64,000 nt of DNA from RUG705 sp934101175 (GCA_934101175.1 CAKOQC010000005.1:1-64000), one strand, 5' to 3'. Counted from the stretch's first letter, positions 34,685-44,157 are shown. Notes: generated by a model from the sequence alone, not told the origin. Translations and numbers: made by a program.

Positions 34685-35494
34685 ATGAATGATAAAGAAA
34701 AAAACAGAGTGTTCTTATCAATAACCATTTTTGCCTTAGTTATCTTATTTGCAGCTGGTTCAACATTTGCATATTTCCAAGCCAGTACAAGTAGTGATCC
34801 TAATGCGATTAACACAGCAGCTGCTATATTTAAGCTAAATTTAGAAGATGACACTTCATTAATCAAAACAAAATTAATTCCTTCAATCGAGGAATATGTT
34901 GATATTGCTAGCACTAGAAGAGATGCCAGTGGTAACTTTATAAAACCATATGTAGATGAATCAACTGGAGAAACAATTACTGCTAATACCGCTTGCATTG
35001 ATGATAATTTAAAAGAAATATGTAGTATTTATACTTTTACAGTTACTAACGAAAGTGATGCTACCATTCCTTTATACTTTACTCTAAATCAAGGAATAAA
35101 TACCTTTGAAAACCTATATTTTAAAATAATAGATTCAAATAACAATGTTGTTATGCCGGCAACTCATTTACTTGATGATCGCTATGAAATTGATACTACT
35201 ACAGGAAAATATCTTAAAGATTCTGATGGTAATATGATAAAAAAAGCTAATTTTGAAAGTTTAACGATGTCTCCTATAGTTTTAACAGGCATTAATAAAG
35301 ATCTAGAAGGAACAACAGATCCCAAAAATCCATCAAAAGTAACATATTCAATTATTATGTGGATAATGGAAATACATGTAGATCAAACAGCTGAAGATAG
35401 TGGCAGATTATTTGCATCAACCCTAAATGTAGAATCAACTACCGCAGGAAATAAAGGAATTACTGGAACATTTACTGCCTTCGGTAGAGAATAA
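34685..35494 (+). CDS. SipW-type signal surface protein (TasA-like)
   Basis: 269 aa. The ATG at 34685 follows AGGTGTG; the GTG at 34676 is within that site. The hydrophobic segment (about 10-30) ends in 'GSTFAYFQ', then 'DPNAINTAAA', the same junction as in the 33841 product. 'CIDDNLKEICSIYTFTV' contains a cysteine pair at the same place as in the 2331 protein ('CSIYRFSV'). It ends 'GITGTFTAFG'. Likely a second subunit or anchor of the same fibre. Confidence 0.68.
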   Translation: MNDKEKNRVFLSITIFALVILFAAGSTFAYFQASTSSDPNAINTAAAIFKLNLEDDTSLIKTKLIPSIEEYVDIASTRRDASGNFIKPYVDESTGETITANTACIDDNLKEICSIYTFTVTNESDATIPLYFTLNQGINTFENLYFKIIDSNNNVVMPATHLLDDRYEIDTTTGKYLKDSDGNMIKKANFESLTMSPIVLTGINKDLEGTTDPKNPSKVTYSIIMWIMEIHVDQTAEDSGRLFASTLNVESTTAGNKGITGTFTAFGRE

Positions 35495-35600
35495 TAATAT
35501 TAGACAATTTTGAACAAGTATATGAAATATCAATTGAAACAATGCATTCTAAAAAAATCTAACACACAAGAAGATATTATAAAAATGCATTGCTATACCC

Positions 35601-35628
35601 TTGACAATTAGTGAAAGTTTGCTATAAT
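35601..35628 (+). promoter_or_regulatory. Predicted aspS promoter
   Basis: Perfect TTGACA at 35601-35606 and TATAAT at 35623-35628, 16-bp spacer. Transcription should start at about 35634, the first base of the T-box stem I. Confidence 0.8.
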
Positions 35629-35633
35629 AAATA

Positions 35634-35775
35634 TTGATTTTTATTTATGAGTGACACATAAATGCAAAAAAAAGTCAAACAATATATAAATTTAAATAAG
35701 CGCACGAAAGTGAAATAAGGTGGCACCGCGGTATATGTACCGTCCTTATAGTTTACTTTTCGTGCTTTTTAATTA
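35634..35775 (+). promoter_or_regulatory. Very short T-box leader of aspS
   Basis: The T-box core AAGGTGGCACCGCGGTA is at 35717-35733 and AAGG pairs with CCTT at 35744-35747. Stem I is tiny: 35634-35642 pairs with 35670-35678, and above a bulge ATTTATG (35643-35649) pairs with CATAAAT (35657-35663) around the loop AGTGACA, which holds GAC, an Asp codon (35653-35655). The terminator helix pairs 35702-35713 with 35755-35765, then TTTTT; it encloses the T-box helix instead of competing with its 3' half in the usual way. Uncharged tRNA-Asp would be the ligand. Confidence 0.78.
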
Positions 35776-35791
35776 TTAAGGAGGAATAAAA

Positions 35792-37537
35792 ATGAAAGAT
35801 AATATTTACAGAAGTATTTATTGTGGAGAAGTATCTACAAAAGAAATAGGAAAGGAAGTAAGATTAGCAGGATGGGTAAATTCAATTCGTAATCTTGGTA
35901 GTTTAATTTTTATTACTTTAAGAGATGAAACTGGTATCATTCAGTTAATTAGTGAAGACGTTGATAAGTACATCAATATTAACAGAGAAAGCACTATTAC
36001 TATAACTGGTACCGTAAGAGCTAGAACTAAAGATATGATTAATCCAAATATGAAAACTGGTGAAGTAGAAGTATTAATTAGCTCATTAGAAGTTCTTGGA
36101 GAATGTGAAAATGTTTTACCATTTGAAATATCACGTTCAAAAGAATCTACTGAAGATACTAGATTAAAATATCGTTATCTAGACCTAAGAAATGAAGAAG
36201 TACATAACAACATTTTATTTAGAAGTAAAGTTATAGATTTTATAAGAACTACTATGAAAAGTATGGATTTTACTGAAATACAAACTCCAATCATAACTGC
36301 CACTTCCCCTGAAGGAGCTCGTGACTTTATTGTGCCATCACGTAAATTTAAAGGAAAATTTTATGCCTTACCACAAGCACCTCAAATATTTAAGCAATTA
36401 TTAATGGTATCAGGATTTAACAAATATTTCCAAATAGCACCATGTTTTCGTGATGAAGATCCACGTAGCGATAGATTATATGGAGAATTTTATCAATTAG
36501 ACTTTGAAATGTCTTTTGCCACAGAAGAAGATGTATATAAAGTAGGACAAAAAGTATTCTATGATATATTTACTAAATTTGGTAATAAAGAAGTAAGCCC
36601 AATTCCTTTTAGAAGAATTCCTTATCAAGAAGCTATCTTAAAATATGGATCAGATAAGCCAGACTTAAGAAATCCATTAGAAATAACAGATGTAACCAAT
36701 ATTTTATCAGAATCAGATTTTGCTCCATTTAAAAATACTACAATAAGAGCTATCAAAGTATCAAGCATTGATAAATCTAATTCTTGGTACAAACAAATGG
36801 AAGAATATGTAAAAACATTAGGAGGAGTTCTTGGATATATCAAAGTAAATGAAGATTTAACTTTCAAGTCTTCTCTAGATAAGTTCTTTACTGATAAAAT
36901 ACGTGAAAATTTGAAAAGTAATCTAAGTCTAGAATCAGGTAATGTTGTATTTATAATTGCCAATGAGAATGTAGCTAAATGTGCTAAAATGATGGGACAA
37001 TTAAGGATTAAATTAGGTCAAGAATTAGATTTAATAGATAAGTCTAAATACATTTTCTGTATTGTTAATGATTTCCCATTTTATGAATTAGATGAAGAAG
37101 ATAATAGTATTGCTTTTTCACACAATCCATTCTCTATGCCTCAAGGTGGATTAGATGCTCTAAATAATCAAGAACCATTATCTATTAAGGCATATCAATA
37201 TGACTTTGTTTGTAATGGTTATGAAATGGCTTCAGGTGGTGTCAGAAACCATGATCGTCGTATCTTGAAAAAAGCCTTTGAAATAGCTGGTTATGATGAA
37301 GAAGTCGTTAAAGCAAAATTCCCATCTTTATATGAAGCATTCCGTTATGGTGCTCCTCCACATGCTGGCATGGCTCCTGGTATTGATCGTATCTTAATGC
37401 TTTTAAAAGATGAAGAAAATATTCGTGAAATGGTAGCATTTCCATTAAGTGCTAATGGATCAGATGCAATGATGGGTTGCCCTGGAGAAGTATTTGAAAA
37501 ACAACTTCGTGAAACTCATATCAAAATAAGAGATTAA
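35792..37537 (+). CDS. aspS: Aspartyl-tRNA synthetase
   Basis: 581 aa, AAGGAGG ribosome site. OB-fold anticodon-binding domain ('VRLAGWVNSIRNLG', about 23-36), class II motif 2 'CFRDEDPRSDR' (about 215) and motif 3 'GIDRI' near the C-terminus, with the GAD insertion typical of bacterial enzymes between. It charges tRNA-Asp, perhaps also tRNA-Asn. It is controlled by the T-box in front and followed at 18 bp by the ClpX-like gene. Confidence 0.97.
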   Translation: MKDNIYRSIYCGEVSTKEIGKEVRLAGWVNSIRNLGSLIFITLRDETGIIQLISEDVDKYININRESTITITGTVRARTKDMINPNMKTGEVEVLISSLEVLGECENVLPFEISRSKESTEDTRLKYRYLDLRNEEVHNNILFRSKVIDFIRTTMKSMDFTEIQTPIITATSPEGARDFIVPSRKFKGKFYALPQAPQIFKQLLMVSGFNKYFQIAPCFRDEDPRSDRLYGEFYQLDFEMSFATEEDVYKVGQKVFYDIFTKFGNKEVSPIPFRRIPYQEAILKYGSDKPDLRNPLEITDVTNILSESDFAPFKNTTIRAIKVSSIDKSNSWYKQMEEYVKTLGGVLGYIKVNEDLTFKSSLDKFFTDKIRENLKSNLSLESGNVVFIIANENVAKCAKMMGQLRIKLGQELDLIDKSKYIFCIVNDFPFYELDEEDNSIAFSHNPFSMPQGGLDALNNQEPLSIKAYQYDFVCNGYEMASGGVRNHDRRILKKAFEIAGYDEEVVKAKFPSLYEAFRYGAPPHAGMAPGIDRILMLLKDEENIREMVAFPLSANGSDAMMGCPGEVFEKQLRETHIKIRD

Positions 37538-37555
37538 TATTAAAGGAGTAGGGTT

Positions 37556-39067
37556 ATGGTTGATAATAATATAGAAGATATTGCAATAATTTTTAATCAC
37601 AAAAAATTAGAAAATGGTGATGAAATTTATATTCCTTTTAAAGTTGTAGAAGGATATTATGATGATGTAGAAGAATGGTTCATTGATAAAAGTGGTAATG
37701 CATATCATCATATGAATGAACCCATTAGTAGCGGTAATGTTTATGCTTGTCGTCAGAAGATTGGCAAAGTTGTAAATACTTATCGTCACAAAACCTTTCA
37801 AGAAATAAAAAAAGAGCTTCTATCATTTGCTAAAAAATTTATTTATAAAAGAGAATATACTGATTTATATCATATCATCATGATAGATAAAAAGACCAAT
37901 GAAGAGTTTAATTTTAAAGATATTGACACTGACAGAATATATGAGACATGTGGATTTGATGTTGAAGAACAAGAAGATAATACATTAGAACCTATTGAAA
38001 TTACTGAAAATCCAGCTTCTAAAGAAGAAAAAGAATTACCACTAACTCCTAAAGAGTTGGCAAGTAAGATAAAAGAAACAATTAAAGGACAAGATGAAGC
38101 TATTGATAAAATTGTTACTGCCCTTTATTTAAATCGTAACTATCCAGAACTAAAAAAGAAAAATATGTTATTGATTGGCCCATCTGGAGTAGGAAAGACA
38201 GCTATCTTTCAAACTTTATCTAAAATATTGGATGTTCCTGTAGTTATCTTTTCAACTGCTGGCTTATCTCAAGCAGGATATGTTGGAAGAGGTACTGAAG
38301 AAATACTAAGTCAAATAATAATGGACTGTAATAAAGATGTAAGTATTGCTAATAAAGCTATTGTTGTGTTAGATGAAATAGATAAATTAGCATATCAAGG
38401 ATATGAATCTGGTTCTGTATCTACAAAGGGTGTTCAAAATGAAATTTTAAAAATTATTGAAGGCGATAAACGAGATATAAAGATAGGTGGCATTGGTAGT
38501 TACACTATTGATACTACAAATATAACATTTATAGGACTTGGTGCTTTTTCTGAATTATATGAAAAAAGAGTATTTAACAAGAAGCCATCAATTGGTTTTT
38601 CTACCGGAGCAAGTACTGGGATTGATTCAGAAGAAAAAATAAAAATTAACTCTGATGAGTTAGTAAATTATGGCTTGAAAAGAGAATTAATAGGACGTTT
38701 ACCAGTAATTGTTGAATTAAATAATCTAACTGAAGAAAATCTAAGGGATATTATTATAAATTCCAAAGATAGTGAATTAACTAAAATTCTTAAAATATTT
38801 GAAAATGCAGGTATAACTTGTTCTAACGTTGAAGAAGTAATAGATATAATTGTCAAAGATGCTATCTCTAGAAAGATAGGAGCTAGAGGAATTATCTCTA
38901 CAATTACTGAAATATTTATGAGTATTTTTTATGATGCTCTAAGCAATGCTTCTTCATATGATGAATTAATTGTTGGTAAAAATATTCTTAATGACAAGTC
39001 AGACTATCAATTGATAAAAAACAAAAAATTAACAAAAAGATTATCTAGTAGTATGGAAAATCAATAA
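37556..39067 (+). CDS. ClpX-like AAA+ ATPase with an unusual N-terminal domain
   Basis: 503 aa, AAAGGAG ribosome site. Residues about 165-490 are a ClpX/HslU-type AAA+ module: Walker A 'GPSGVGKT' (about 208), 'GYVGRGTEE', Walker B 'VVLDEIDK' (about 270), an arginine-finger region 'LIGRLPV' and the C-terminal 'RKIGARGI'. The first 160 residues are not the ClpX zinc finger: no C4 motif; instead an unknown domain beginning 'IEDIAIIFNHKKL'. ClpX unfolds proteins for ClpP; here substrate choice must differ. I see no ClpP-docking IGF loop with certainty. Confidence 0.75.
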   Translation: MVDNNIEDIAIIFNHKKLENGDEIYIPFKVVEGYYDDVEEWFIDKSGNAYHHMNEPISSGNVYACRQKIGKVVNTYRHKTFQEIKKELLSFAKKFIYKREYTDLYHIIMIDKKTNEEFNFKDIDTDRIYETCGFDVEEQEDNTLEPIEITENPASKEEKELPLTPKELASKIKETIKGQDEAIDKIVTALYLNRNYPELKKKNMLLIGPSGVGKTAIFQTLSKILDVPVVIFSTAGLSQAGYVGRGTEEILSQIIMDCNKDVSIANKAIVVLDEIDKLAYQGYESGSVSTKGVQNEILKIIEGDKRDIKIGGIGSYTIDTTNITFIGLGAFSELYEKRVFNKKPSIGFSTGASTGIDSEEKIKINSDELVNYGLKRELIGRLPVIVELNNLTEENLRDIIINSKDSELTKILKIFENAGITCSNVEEVIDIIVKDAISRKIGARGIISTITEIFMSIFYDALSNASSYDELIVGKNILNDKSDYQLIKNKKLTKRLSSSMENQ

Positions 39068-39105
39068 TTTTTCATACTTTCTATTAAATAGAAGGGAATG
39101 ATATT

Positions 39106-39882
39106 ATGAAAAGTAAAGAAGATATTGAAAAGTCTTTGCAAAAACAATATCGTAAAAAAATATATTCTAAATTCAATAAAGCTATCAAAGAATTTAATTT
39201 AATTGAACCAAATGATGTTATTGGCATTTGTATATCTGGTGGAAAAGATTCATTTCTTTTAGCAAAATGTATGCAAGAGTTAAAAAGACACAACAAAATT
39301 CCTTTTGAATTAAAATTTATCGTCATGGATCCTGGCTATATTCCTGAAAAAATGAATCAAGTTATTGAGAATGCTAAGCATTTAGATATTCCTATTGAAG
39401 TTTTTGATACACACATTTTCGATGTTGTCAAAGACTCTACTAGTCCATGTTTTCTATGTGCTAGAATGCGTCGTGGCTGCCTATATGCAAAAGCTAAGGA
39501 ACTAGGATGTAATAAAATAGCCTTAGGTCATCACTTCAATGATGTTATTGAAACAATTCTTCTAAATATGATTTATAATGGTAAATTTTCTGGTATGCTT
39601 CCAATTCTAGAAAGTGATAACTTTGAAAATATGCAATTAATTAGACCATTATATTATGTTAAAGAAAAGGATATCATTACTTGGGTTAAATATACTGAAA
39701 TGAATTTTATTGATTGTGCTTGCAAAGTAACTAAGAAAAGTCTTGGAAAAAGAAGAGAGGTAAAAGCATTATCATATCAATTAGTAGATATGTATGAAAA
39801 TGCTGATATTAATATTCTAAATTCCATGTTTAATGTAAATCCCAATACTACTTTTATTGACAAAAATATAAATAAAAAATAA
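39106..39882 (+). CDS. TtcA/TilS-like PP-loop ATPase
   Basis: 258 aa. 'ICISGGKDS' (about 40-48) is the PP-loop; 'PCFLCARMRRG' (about 116-126) gives the C-x2-C of the TtcA family, and 'GHHFNDVIETILLNM' matches its 'GHHxDDxxET'. A further Cys pair in 'DCAC' lies near 205. TtcA thiolates tRNA C32 using an Fe-S cluster; other members of this group have different tRNA or sulfur-transfer roles, so the substrate is not certain. Gap of 38 bp from the ClpX-like gene. Confidence 0.8.
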   Translation: MKSKEDIEKSLQKQYRKKIYSKFNKAIKEFNLIEPNDVIGICISGGKDSFLLAKCMQELKRHNKIPFELKFIVMDPGYIPEKMNQVIENAKHLDIPIEVFDTHIFDVVKDSTSPCFLCARMRRGCLYAKAKELGCNKIALGHHFNDVIETILLNMIYNGKFSGMLPILESDNFENMQLIRPLYYVKEKDIITWVKYTEMNFIDCACKVTKKSLGKRREVKALSYQLVDMYENADINILNSMFNVNPNTTFIDKNINKK

Positions 39883-39910
39883 ATATTATCTTAACGGATA
39901 ATATTTTTTT
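39882..39910 (+). terminator. Rho-independent terminator
   Basis: AATATTATC (39882-39890) pairs with GATAATATT (39897-39905) around a 6-nt loop, followed by T. It begins on the last base of the stop codon of the PP-loop gene. Confidence 0.8.
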
Positions 39911-40023
39911 GGTAATATTTTAATCATTATGCTAAAAAAATATTCATTAAAAAGTAATCTTTCTATAAGTGGTTAATATAACTACTGAAAGGATAAAAAA
40001 ATATCTCGGAAAGGAGGCTCGAC

Positions 40024-40704
40024 GTGATTGACTTTAAAAAAATTCCCAACGAAGAAAAACCAAGAGAAAGATTATATCAATATGGTAGTGAAAATTTATC
40101 TAATGAAGAGTTAATTTCTATTTTGTTAAAAACAGGTACTAAAGGTTCATGTGTAAAGGAAGTATCTTTGAAATTACTAGAAGAAATAGGTGACATTACC
40201 AAACTTAAAGATATTGGCTTAAAAACTTTAATAAAAGTTCCTGGAATAGGGAGAGTAAAGGCTATTGAATTGAAAGCTGCTATCGAGTTAGGTAAAAGAG
40301 TATTTAATACCAATCTTGAATTAGCTAAAATAAAATTAAACACTCCTATTAATATATATCAATATTTTTATCCTTTGTTAAAAGATGAAAAACAAGAATA
40401 TTTTTATTGTGCTTATTTGGATACTAAAGGAAATTTAATTACTAAAAAATCATTGTTTAAAGGGACTATTAATAGTTCAATTGTACATCCAAGAGAAATT
40501 TTTAAAGAAGCTTACTTGTTGTCAGCTAGTGGTATTGTTTGTATCCATAATCATCCATCCGGTGATAGTACTCCATCTAGAGAAGATATTATGTTGACTA
40601 GAAAAATTAAAGAAATAAGTATTATTCATGGTATTAATTTAATAGATCATGTAATTATTGGTAATGGTGAATATTATAGTTTTTATGAAGACAAAAAAAT
40701 ATAA
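40024..40704 (+). CDS. radC: RadC family JAB domain protein
   Basis: 226 aa with a GTG start, supported by AAAGGAGG eight bases upstream. Helix-hairpin-helix at the N-terminus ('IKVPGIGRVKAIEL', about 75-88), then the JAMM motif 'HNHPSGDSTPSRED' (about 175-188) with both His and the Asp. RadC proteins were named for DNA repair but the role is not proven; JAMM proteins are usually metallopeptidases. 'KIPNEEKPRERL' at the start is the family signature. Confidence 0.93.
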   Translation: MIDFKKIPNEEKPRERLYQYGSENLSNEELISILLKTGTKGSCVKEVSLKLLEEIGDITKLKDIGLKTLIKVPGIGRVKAIELKAAIELGKRVFNTNLELAKIKLNTPINIYQYFYPLLKDEKQEYFYCAYLDTKGNLITKKSLFKGTINSSIVHPREIFKEAYLLSASGIVCIHNHPSGDSTPSREDIMLTRKIKEISIIHGINLIDHVIIGNGEYYSFYEDKKI

Positions 40705-40713
40705 GTTATTATA

Positions 40714-40747
40714 AAAAAGTCAAGTGTAGCAACTGAATGATTATAAT
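40714..40747. repeat. 34-bp dispersed repeat, copy B
   Basis: Partner of 26675-26708 (28 of 34 bases equal). Its last base is the first of the predicted deoD -35 box. Confidence 0.4.
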
Positions 40748-40775
40748 AGACAATTATAATAAAATTTGATAAAAT
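40747..40775 (+). promoter_or_regulatory. Predicted deoD promoter
   Basis: TAGACA at 40747-40752, 17 bp, TAAAAT at 40770-40775 with a TG extension. Confidence 0.55.
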
Positions 40776-40811
40776 AGTATATATCATTGGTATACTAAGG
40801 AGAGTGAAATT

Positions 40812-41522
40812 ATGCCAACAGTACATATTGAGTCAAAAAAAGGAGAAATATCAGATATTGTTTTGATGCCTGGTGACCCTAAAAGAAGTGAATATATAGC
40901 TAAGAAATTTTTAAGTGATTGCAAACTAGTAAATAGTGTAAGAGGAATGTTTGCTTATACCGGATACTATAAAGATCGATTAATAACAGTTTTTCCTTCT
41001 GGAATGGGAAATCCTAGTATGGGAATTTATTCATATGAATTATTTAAAGAATATGGTGTTGAAAAAATTATTCGTATTGGTTCATGTGGTGGTTATTCTG
41101 AAAGACTTAAATTAGAAGATGTAATATTAGTAAGTGGTAGTTATAGTGAAAGTAACTATGCTAAAGCTATGAATGGGTATAATGATAAATTGATTTTATC
41201 AGATGAAAATTTGAATAATGTCATTAAAAGCACTGCTAAAGCAATGAAGAAAAATCTTGTTACTGGTAATATTTATTGTGGTGATGCTTTCTATGAAAAA
41301 GAATATGATTACAAAGATAGAGTAAATAAATTAAATGTTCTAGGTATAGAAATGGAAACTTTTGCTTTATTTAGTAATGCTAAAAAATTCTCTAAAAAAG
41401 CTACTGCCTTATTAACAGTATCAGACTTATTTTTTAGCGAAGAAAAGTTGACTAGTGAACAAAGAGAAAAAGGATTAAATGATATGATTACTTTAGCATT
41501 AGAAAGTGCTATTAATTTATAA
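40812..41522 (+). CDS. deoD: Purine-nucleoside phosphorylase, DeoD type
   Basis: 236 aa, AAGGAGAG ribosome site. 'MPGDPKRSEYIA' (about 18-29), 'GMGNPSMGIYSYEL', 'IRIGSCGG' and 'GIEMETFAL' are DeoD signatures, at the normal length of the hexameric enzyme. It splits purine (deoxy)nucleosides with phosphate. The catalytic Asp region is 'TVSDLFF'. It complements pdp at 13742 in nucleoside salvage. Confidence 0.95.
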   Translation: MPTVHIESKKGEISDIVLMPGDPKRSEYIAKKFLSDCKLVNSVRGMFAYTGYYKDRLITVFPSGMGNPSMGIYSYELFKEYGVEKIIRIGSCGGYSERLKLEDVILVSGSYSESNYAKAMNGYNDKLILSDENLNNVIKSTAKAMKKNLVTGNIYCGDAFYEKEYDYKDRVNKLNVLGIEMETFALFSNAKKFSKKATALLTVSDLFFSEEKLTSEQREKGLNDMITLALESAINL

Positions 41523-41582
41523 TATATATAGTTTAAAAATCTAATTGTTGGTAATAATATTATTGTGTAATTGAGAGGATGC

Positions 41583-42845
41583 GTGTTATTTGTGAAATAT
41601 ACTTGTTATGATATGAATGCTTACAATTTACATGTTATTAAAACAGATAAATTCAAAACAATAACTGTAAGTGTTGCCTTCAGAAGAAAAATTAAAAAAG
41701 AAGAAATAACAATCAGAAATTTGATTAAAGAACTAATAATTAATTCTTCAGCTAATTATAAAACAGAAAGAAGTTTAATTATTGAAACAGAAAATTTATA
41801 TGATTTGAAGTTATTGTCTTCTAATTATCGAATTGGCAATTATGCTATATTTTCTTTAAAAACAAGATTTTTAAATGAAAAATATACCGAAGAAGGTATG
41901 AATGAAGAATCAATTAGATTTTTATTGGATATTTTATTTAACCCTTACTTAGATAATGAAGTAGATAAATGTAAGAAGAAAATAGAAAAGAGTATAAAGT
42001 CCTTAAGTGATAACAAAGTAAAATATGCTTTGTTTAAGTTATTAGAAACTACTGATGATATGCCATATTCTTATAATAGTTATGGCTACTTAGAGGACTT
42101 AGAAAAAATAACTAAAGAAGATTTAAAAAAATACTATGAGAGTATTATACATGATGATATTGTAGATGTTTATGTTGTAGGAGATGTTGATGAAAATAAC
42201 ATTAAAAGTATTTTTAAAGAATATTTTAAAATAACTACATATCATAAACAAAATATTGATATTATAACTCCAGAACTAAAATATCGAAGTAAAGCTATCG
42301 AAATAAAGGAACAAGATAATGTTAATCAAACTCAACTAGCAATTTTATGTAATATAAATGGACTAACAGAACGCGAAAGGAAATATGTTTTCCCGGTTTA
42401 TAGTGAAATGTTAGGAGGAAGCTCCAATTCAATTTTATTTGAGAATGTTCGCGGTAAGAATTCTTATGCTTATTATGTAAATTCTGTAGCTAAACCATAT
42501 GATAATATGATGATGATATATTCTGGTATAGATGGTAATAATACAAATAATGTTAAAAAAATAATTGAAAAGTCCTTAAAAGAAATAAACAAAGGAAAAA
42601 TAAATCAAGAGAAATTAAAAAGTGCCAAAAAAACTATTGTTTCAGGAATAAAGGCAAGTCTAGATAATCCACTTGGAATAATTAACAATTATTATGCCAA
42701 AACATTAGTAAATTCAGATGATATTGAAACTAGAATTAAAAGAGTAGAAGAAGTGACTAAAGAAGAAATAAGTACTTTGAGTAAAAAAATATCTATTTAT
42801 TCTTATTTTGTATTGGAGGCATCAAATGAAGAAAATAACGATTAA
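41583..42845 (+). CDS. ymfF: M16-like protein YmfF (EF-P modification associated)
   Basis: About 420 aa. Start uncertain: GTG 41583 or GTG 41592, both after AGAGG at 41574-41578; TTG 41571 lies before it. M16 (insulinase) fold but without the HxxEH zinc motif in the first domain, as in the inactive YmfF subunit. 'VENVRGKNSYAYYV' style residues ('LFENVRGKNSYAYYV' region, about 285) mark the second domain. In B. subtilis, YmfF and YmfH act in 5-aminopentanol modification of EF-P. The gene overlaps the next by 20 bp. Confidence 0.85.
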   Translation: MLFVKYTCYDMNAYNLHVIKTDKFKTITVSVAFRRKIKKEEITIRNLIKELIINSSANYKTERSLIIETENLYDLKLLSSNYRIGNYAIFSLKTRFLNEKYTEEGMNEESIRFLLDILFNPYLDNEVDKCKKKIEKSIKSLSDNKVKYALFKLLETTDDMPYSYNSYGYLEDLEKITKEDLKKYYESIIHDDIVDVYVVGDVDENNIKSIFKEYFKITTYHKQNIDIITPELKYRSKAIEIKEQDNVNQTQLAILCNINGLTERERKYVFPVYSEMLGGSSNSILFENVRGKNSYAYYVNSVAKPYDNMMMIYSGIDGNNTNNVKKIIEKSLKEINKGKINQEKLKSAKKTIVSGIKASLDNPLGIINNYYAKTLVNSDDIETRIKRVEEVTKEEISTLSKKISIYSYFVLEASNEENND

Positions 42846-44094
42846 TCAAGTAGATGAAAATATCTATTTTGAACATCTTGATAATGGTTTAGATGTATAT
42901 TTATATGTTAATGAAAATGTTCATAATAACTATGTTACTTTTACTACTAAATATGGCTCAGTATATAGTGAATTCAAAGATAATTCTGGAAAAATGATAA
43001 AAGTACCTAACGGAATTGCCCATTTTTTAGAGCATAAAGTTTTTGTTCAAGAAGAAGATCCACAACCAGAAGATTTTTACGGTGAATTAGGCGGTATGTG
43101 CAATGCCTATACAACATTTAAAAATACTACTTATTTATTTTCAACTACCGAAAAACTTGAAGAAGGAGTAAATTATCTTTTAGATTTTGTACAAAGCTTA
43201 TATTTAACTGAAGAATCTGTTGAATCAGAGAAAGATATTATCATTCAAGAAATAAACATGTGTGATGATAGACCAATAGATATCTTATATGAAAAAATTA
43301 GAAAAAATGCCATTAAAAATAATCCTTTTAAAGAAAGCATTATAGGTACTTCAGAAGAAGTTAGAAGTATTACCAAAGAACTATTAGAAAAATGTTATAA
43401 CAGATTTTATCATCCATCTAATATGTTTTTAGTTGTAGCAGGAAATTTTGATAAAGATAAAATATTGCAAGTAATAAAAGATAATCAAAGTAAAAAAAGT
43501 TTTTCTAAAGAATACAAATATTCTTTAAAAGAATATGATGAACCTGATAAAGTAGTTAAAAAATATGAAGTTGTAAAATGTAATACTAATATTCCTAAGA
43601 TGGCTTATACTATTAAAATTCCTATAAATAATTTTAATATGGAACCAAGAAGATTAAGTATCTATATGTATATAATATTTAATTTGTTATTTGGAGATAC
43701 CTCTAAATTCGATGAAGAATGCAAAAAACAAGGTCTTATTACAAGCAGTCTATATTATAACATTTTAGATATTGACACTCATTTTATAGTATCTTTAATT
43801 AATTCCAGTGATAAATATGAAGAATTAGTCAAAGCTATCGATGAAAAATTAGAAAATATTAGTTTTAATGATTCTGATTTTGAAAGAAAGAAAAAAGTTC
43901 TTATAAGCAATGAAATATTTAGCTATGAAAACATTGAAATGATTAATGAAATGATTATAGATAATATCATTTTTGATAACAAAGTAGAATCAGAAATAAT
44001 TCCTATTATAAAATCCTTAAACATGAAAGAATTAAAAGAAATAGTATCAAAAATAGACTTTAAAAATAAAAGCGTTGTCATCTTAAAAAAATAG
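42826..44094 (+). CDS. ymfH: M16 peptidase YmfH
   Basis: 422 aa. The ATG at 42826 follows TTGGAGG inside the end of ymfF. The zinc motif 'HFLEH' (HxxEH, about residues 66-70) is present with the downstream Glu in 'ESEKDIIIQE' (about 140). It pairs with YmfF as catalytic and non-catalytic halves, like mitochondrial processing peptidases. The overlapping genes indicate a heterodimer made in equal amounts. No ymfI-like gene is adjacent. Confidence 0.88.
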   Translation: MKKITINQVDENIYFEHLDNGLDVYLYVNENVHNNYVTFTTKYGSVYSEFKDNSGKMIKVPNGIAHFLEHKVFVQEEDPQPEDFYGELGGMCNAYTTFKNTTYLFSTTEKLEEGVNYLLDFVQSLYLTEESVESEKDIIIQEINMCDDRPIDILYEKIRKNAIKNNPFKESIIGTSEEVRSITKELLEKCYNRFYHPSNMFLVVAGNFDKDKILQVIKDNQSKKSFSKEYKYSLKEYDEPDKVVKKYEVVKCNTNIPKMAYTIKIPINNFNMEPRRLSIYMYIIFNLLFGDTSKFDEECKKQGLITSSLYYNILDIDTHFIVSLINSSDKYEELVKAIDEKLENISFNDSDFERKKKVLISNEIFSYENIEMINEMIIDNIIFDNKVESEIIPIIKSLNMKELKEIVSKIDFKNKSVVILKK

Positions 44095-44097
44095 TAA

Positions 44098-44157
44098 AAA
44101 AACTATTAATATTTGATGCTGATTATATTTGGCTCCAAATAACTATTAATAGTTTTT
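44098..44157 (+). terminator. Rho-independent terminator after ymfH
   Basis: AAACTATTAAT and ATTAATAGTTT pair at the base; an inner ATTTG/CAAAT helix extends it, and seven T follow. Confidence 0.8.
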
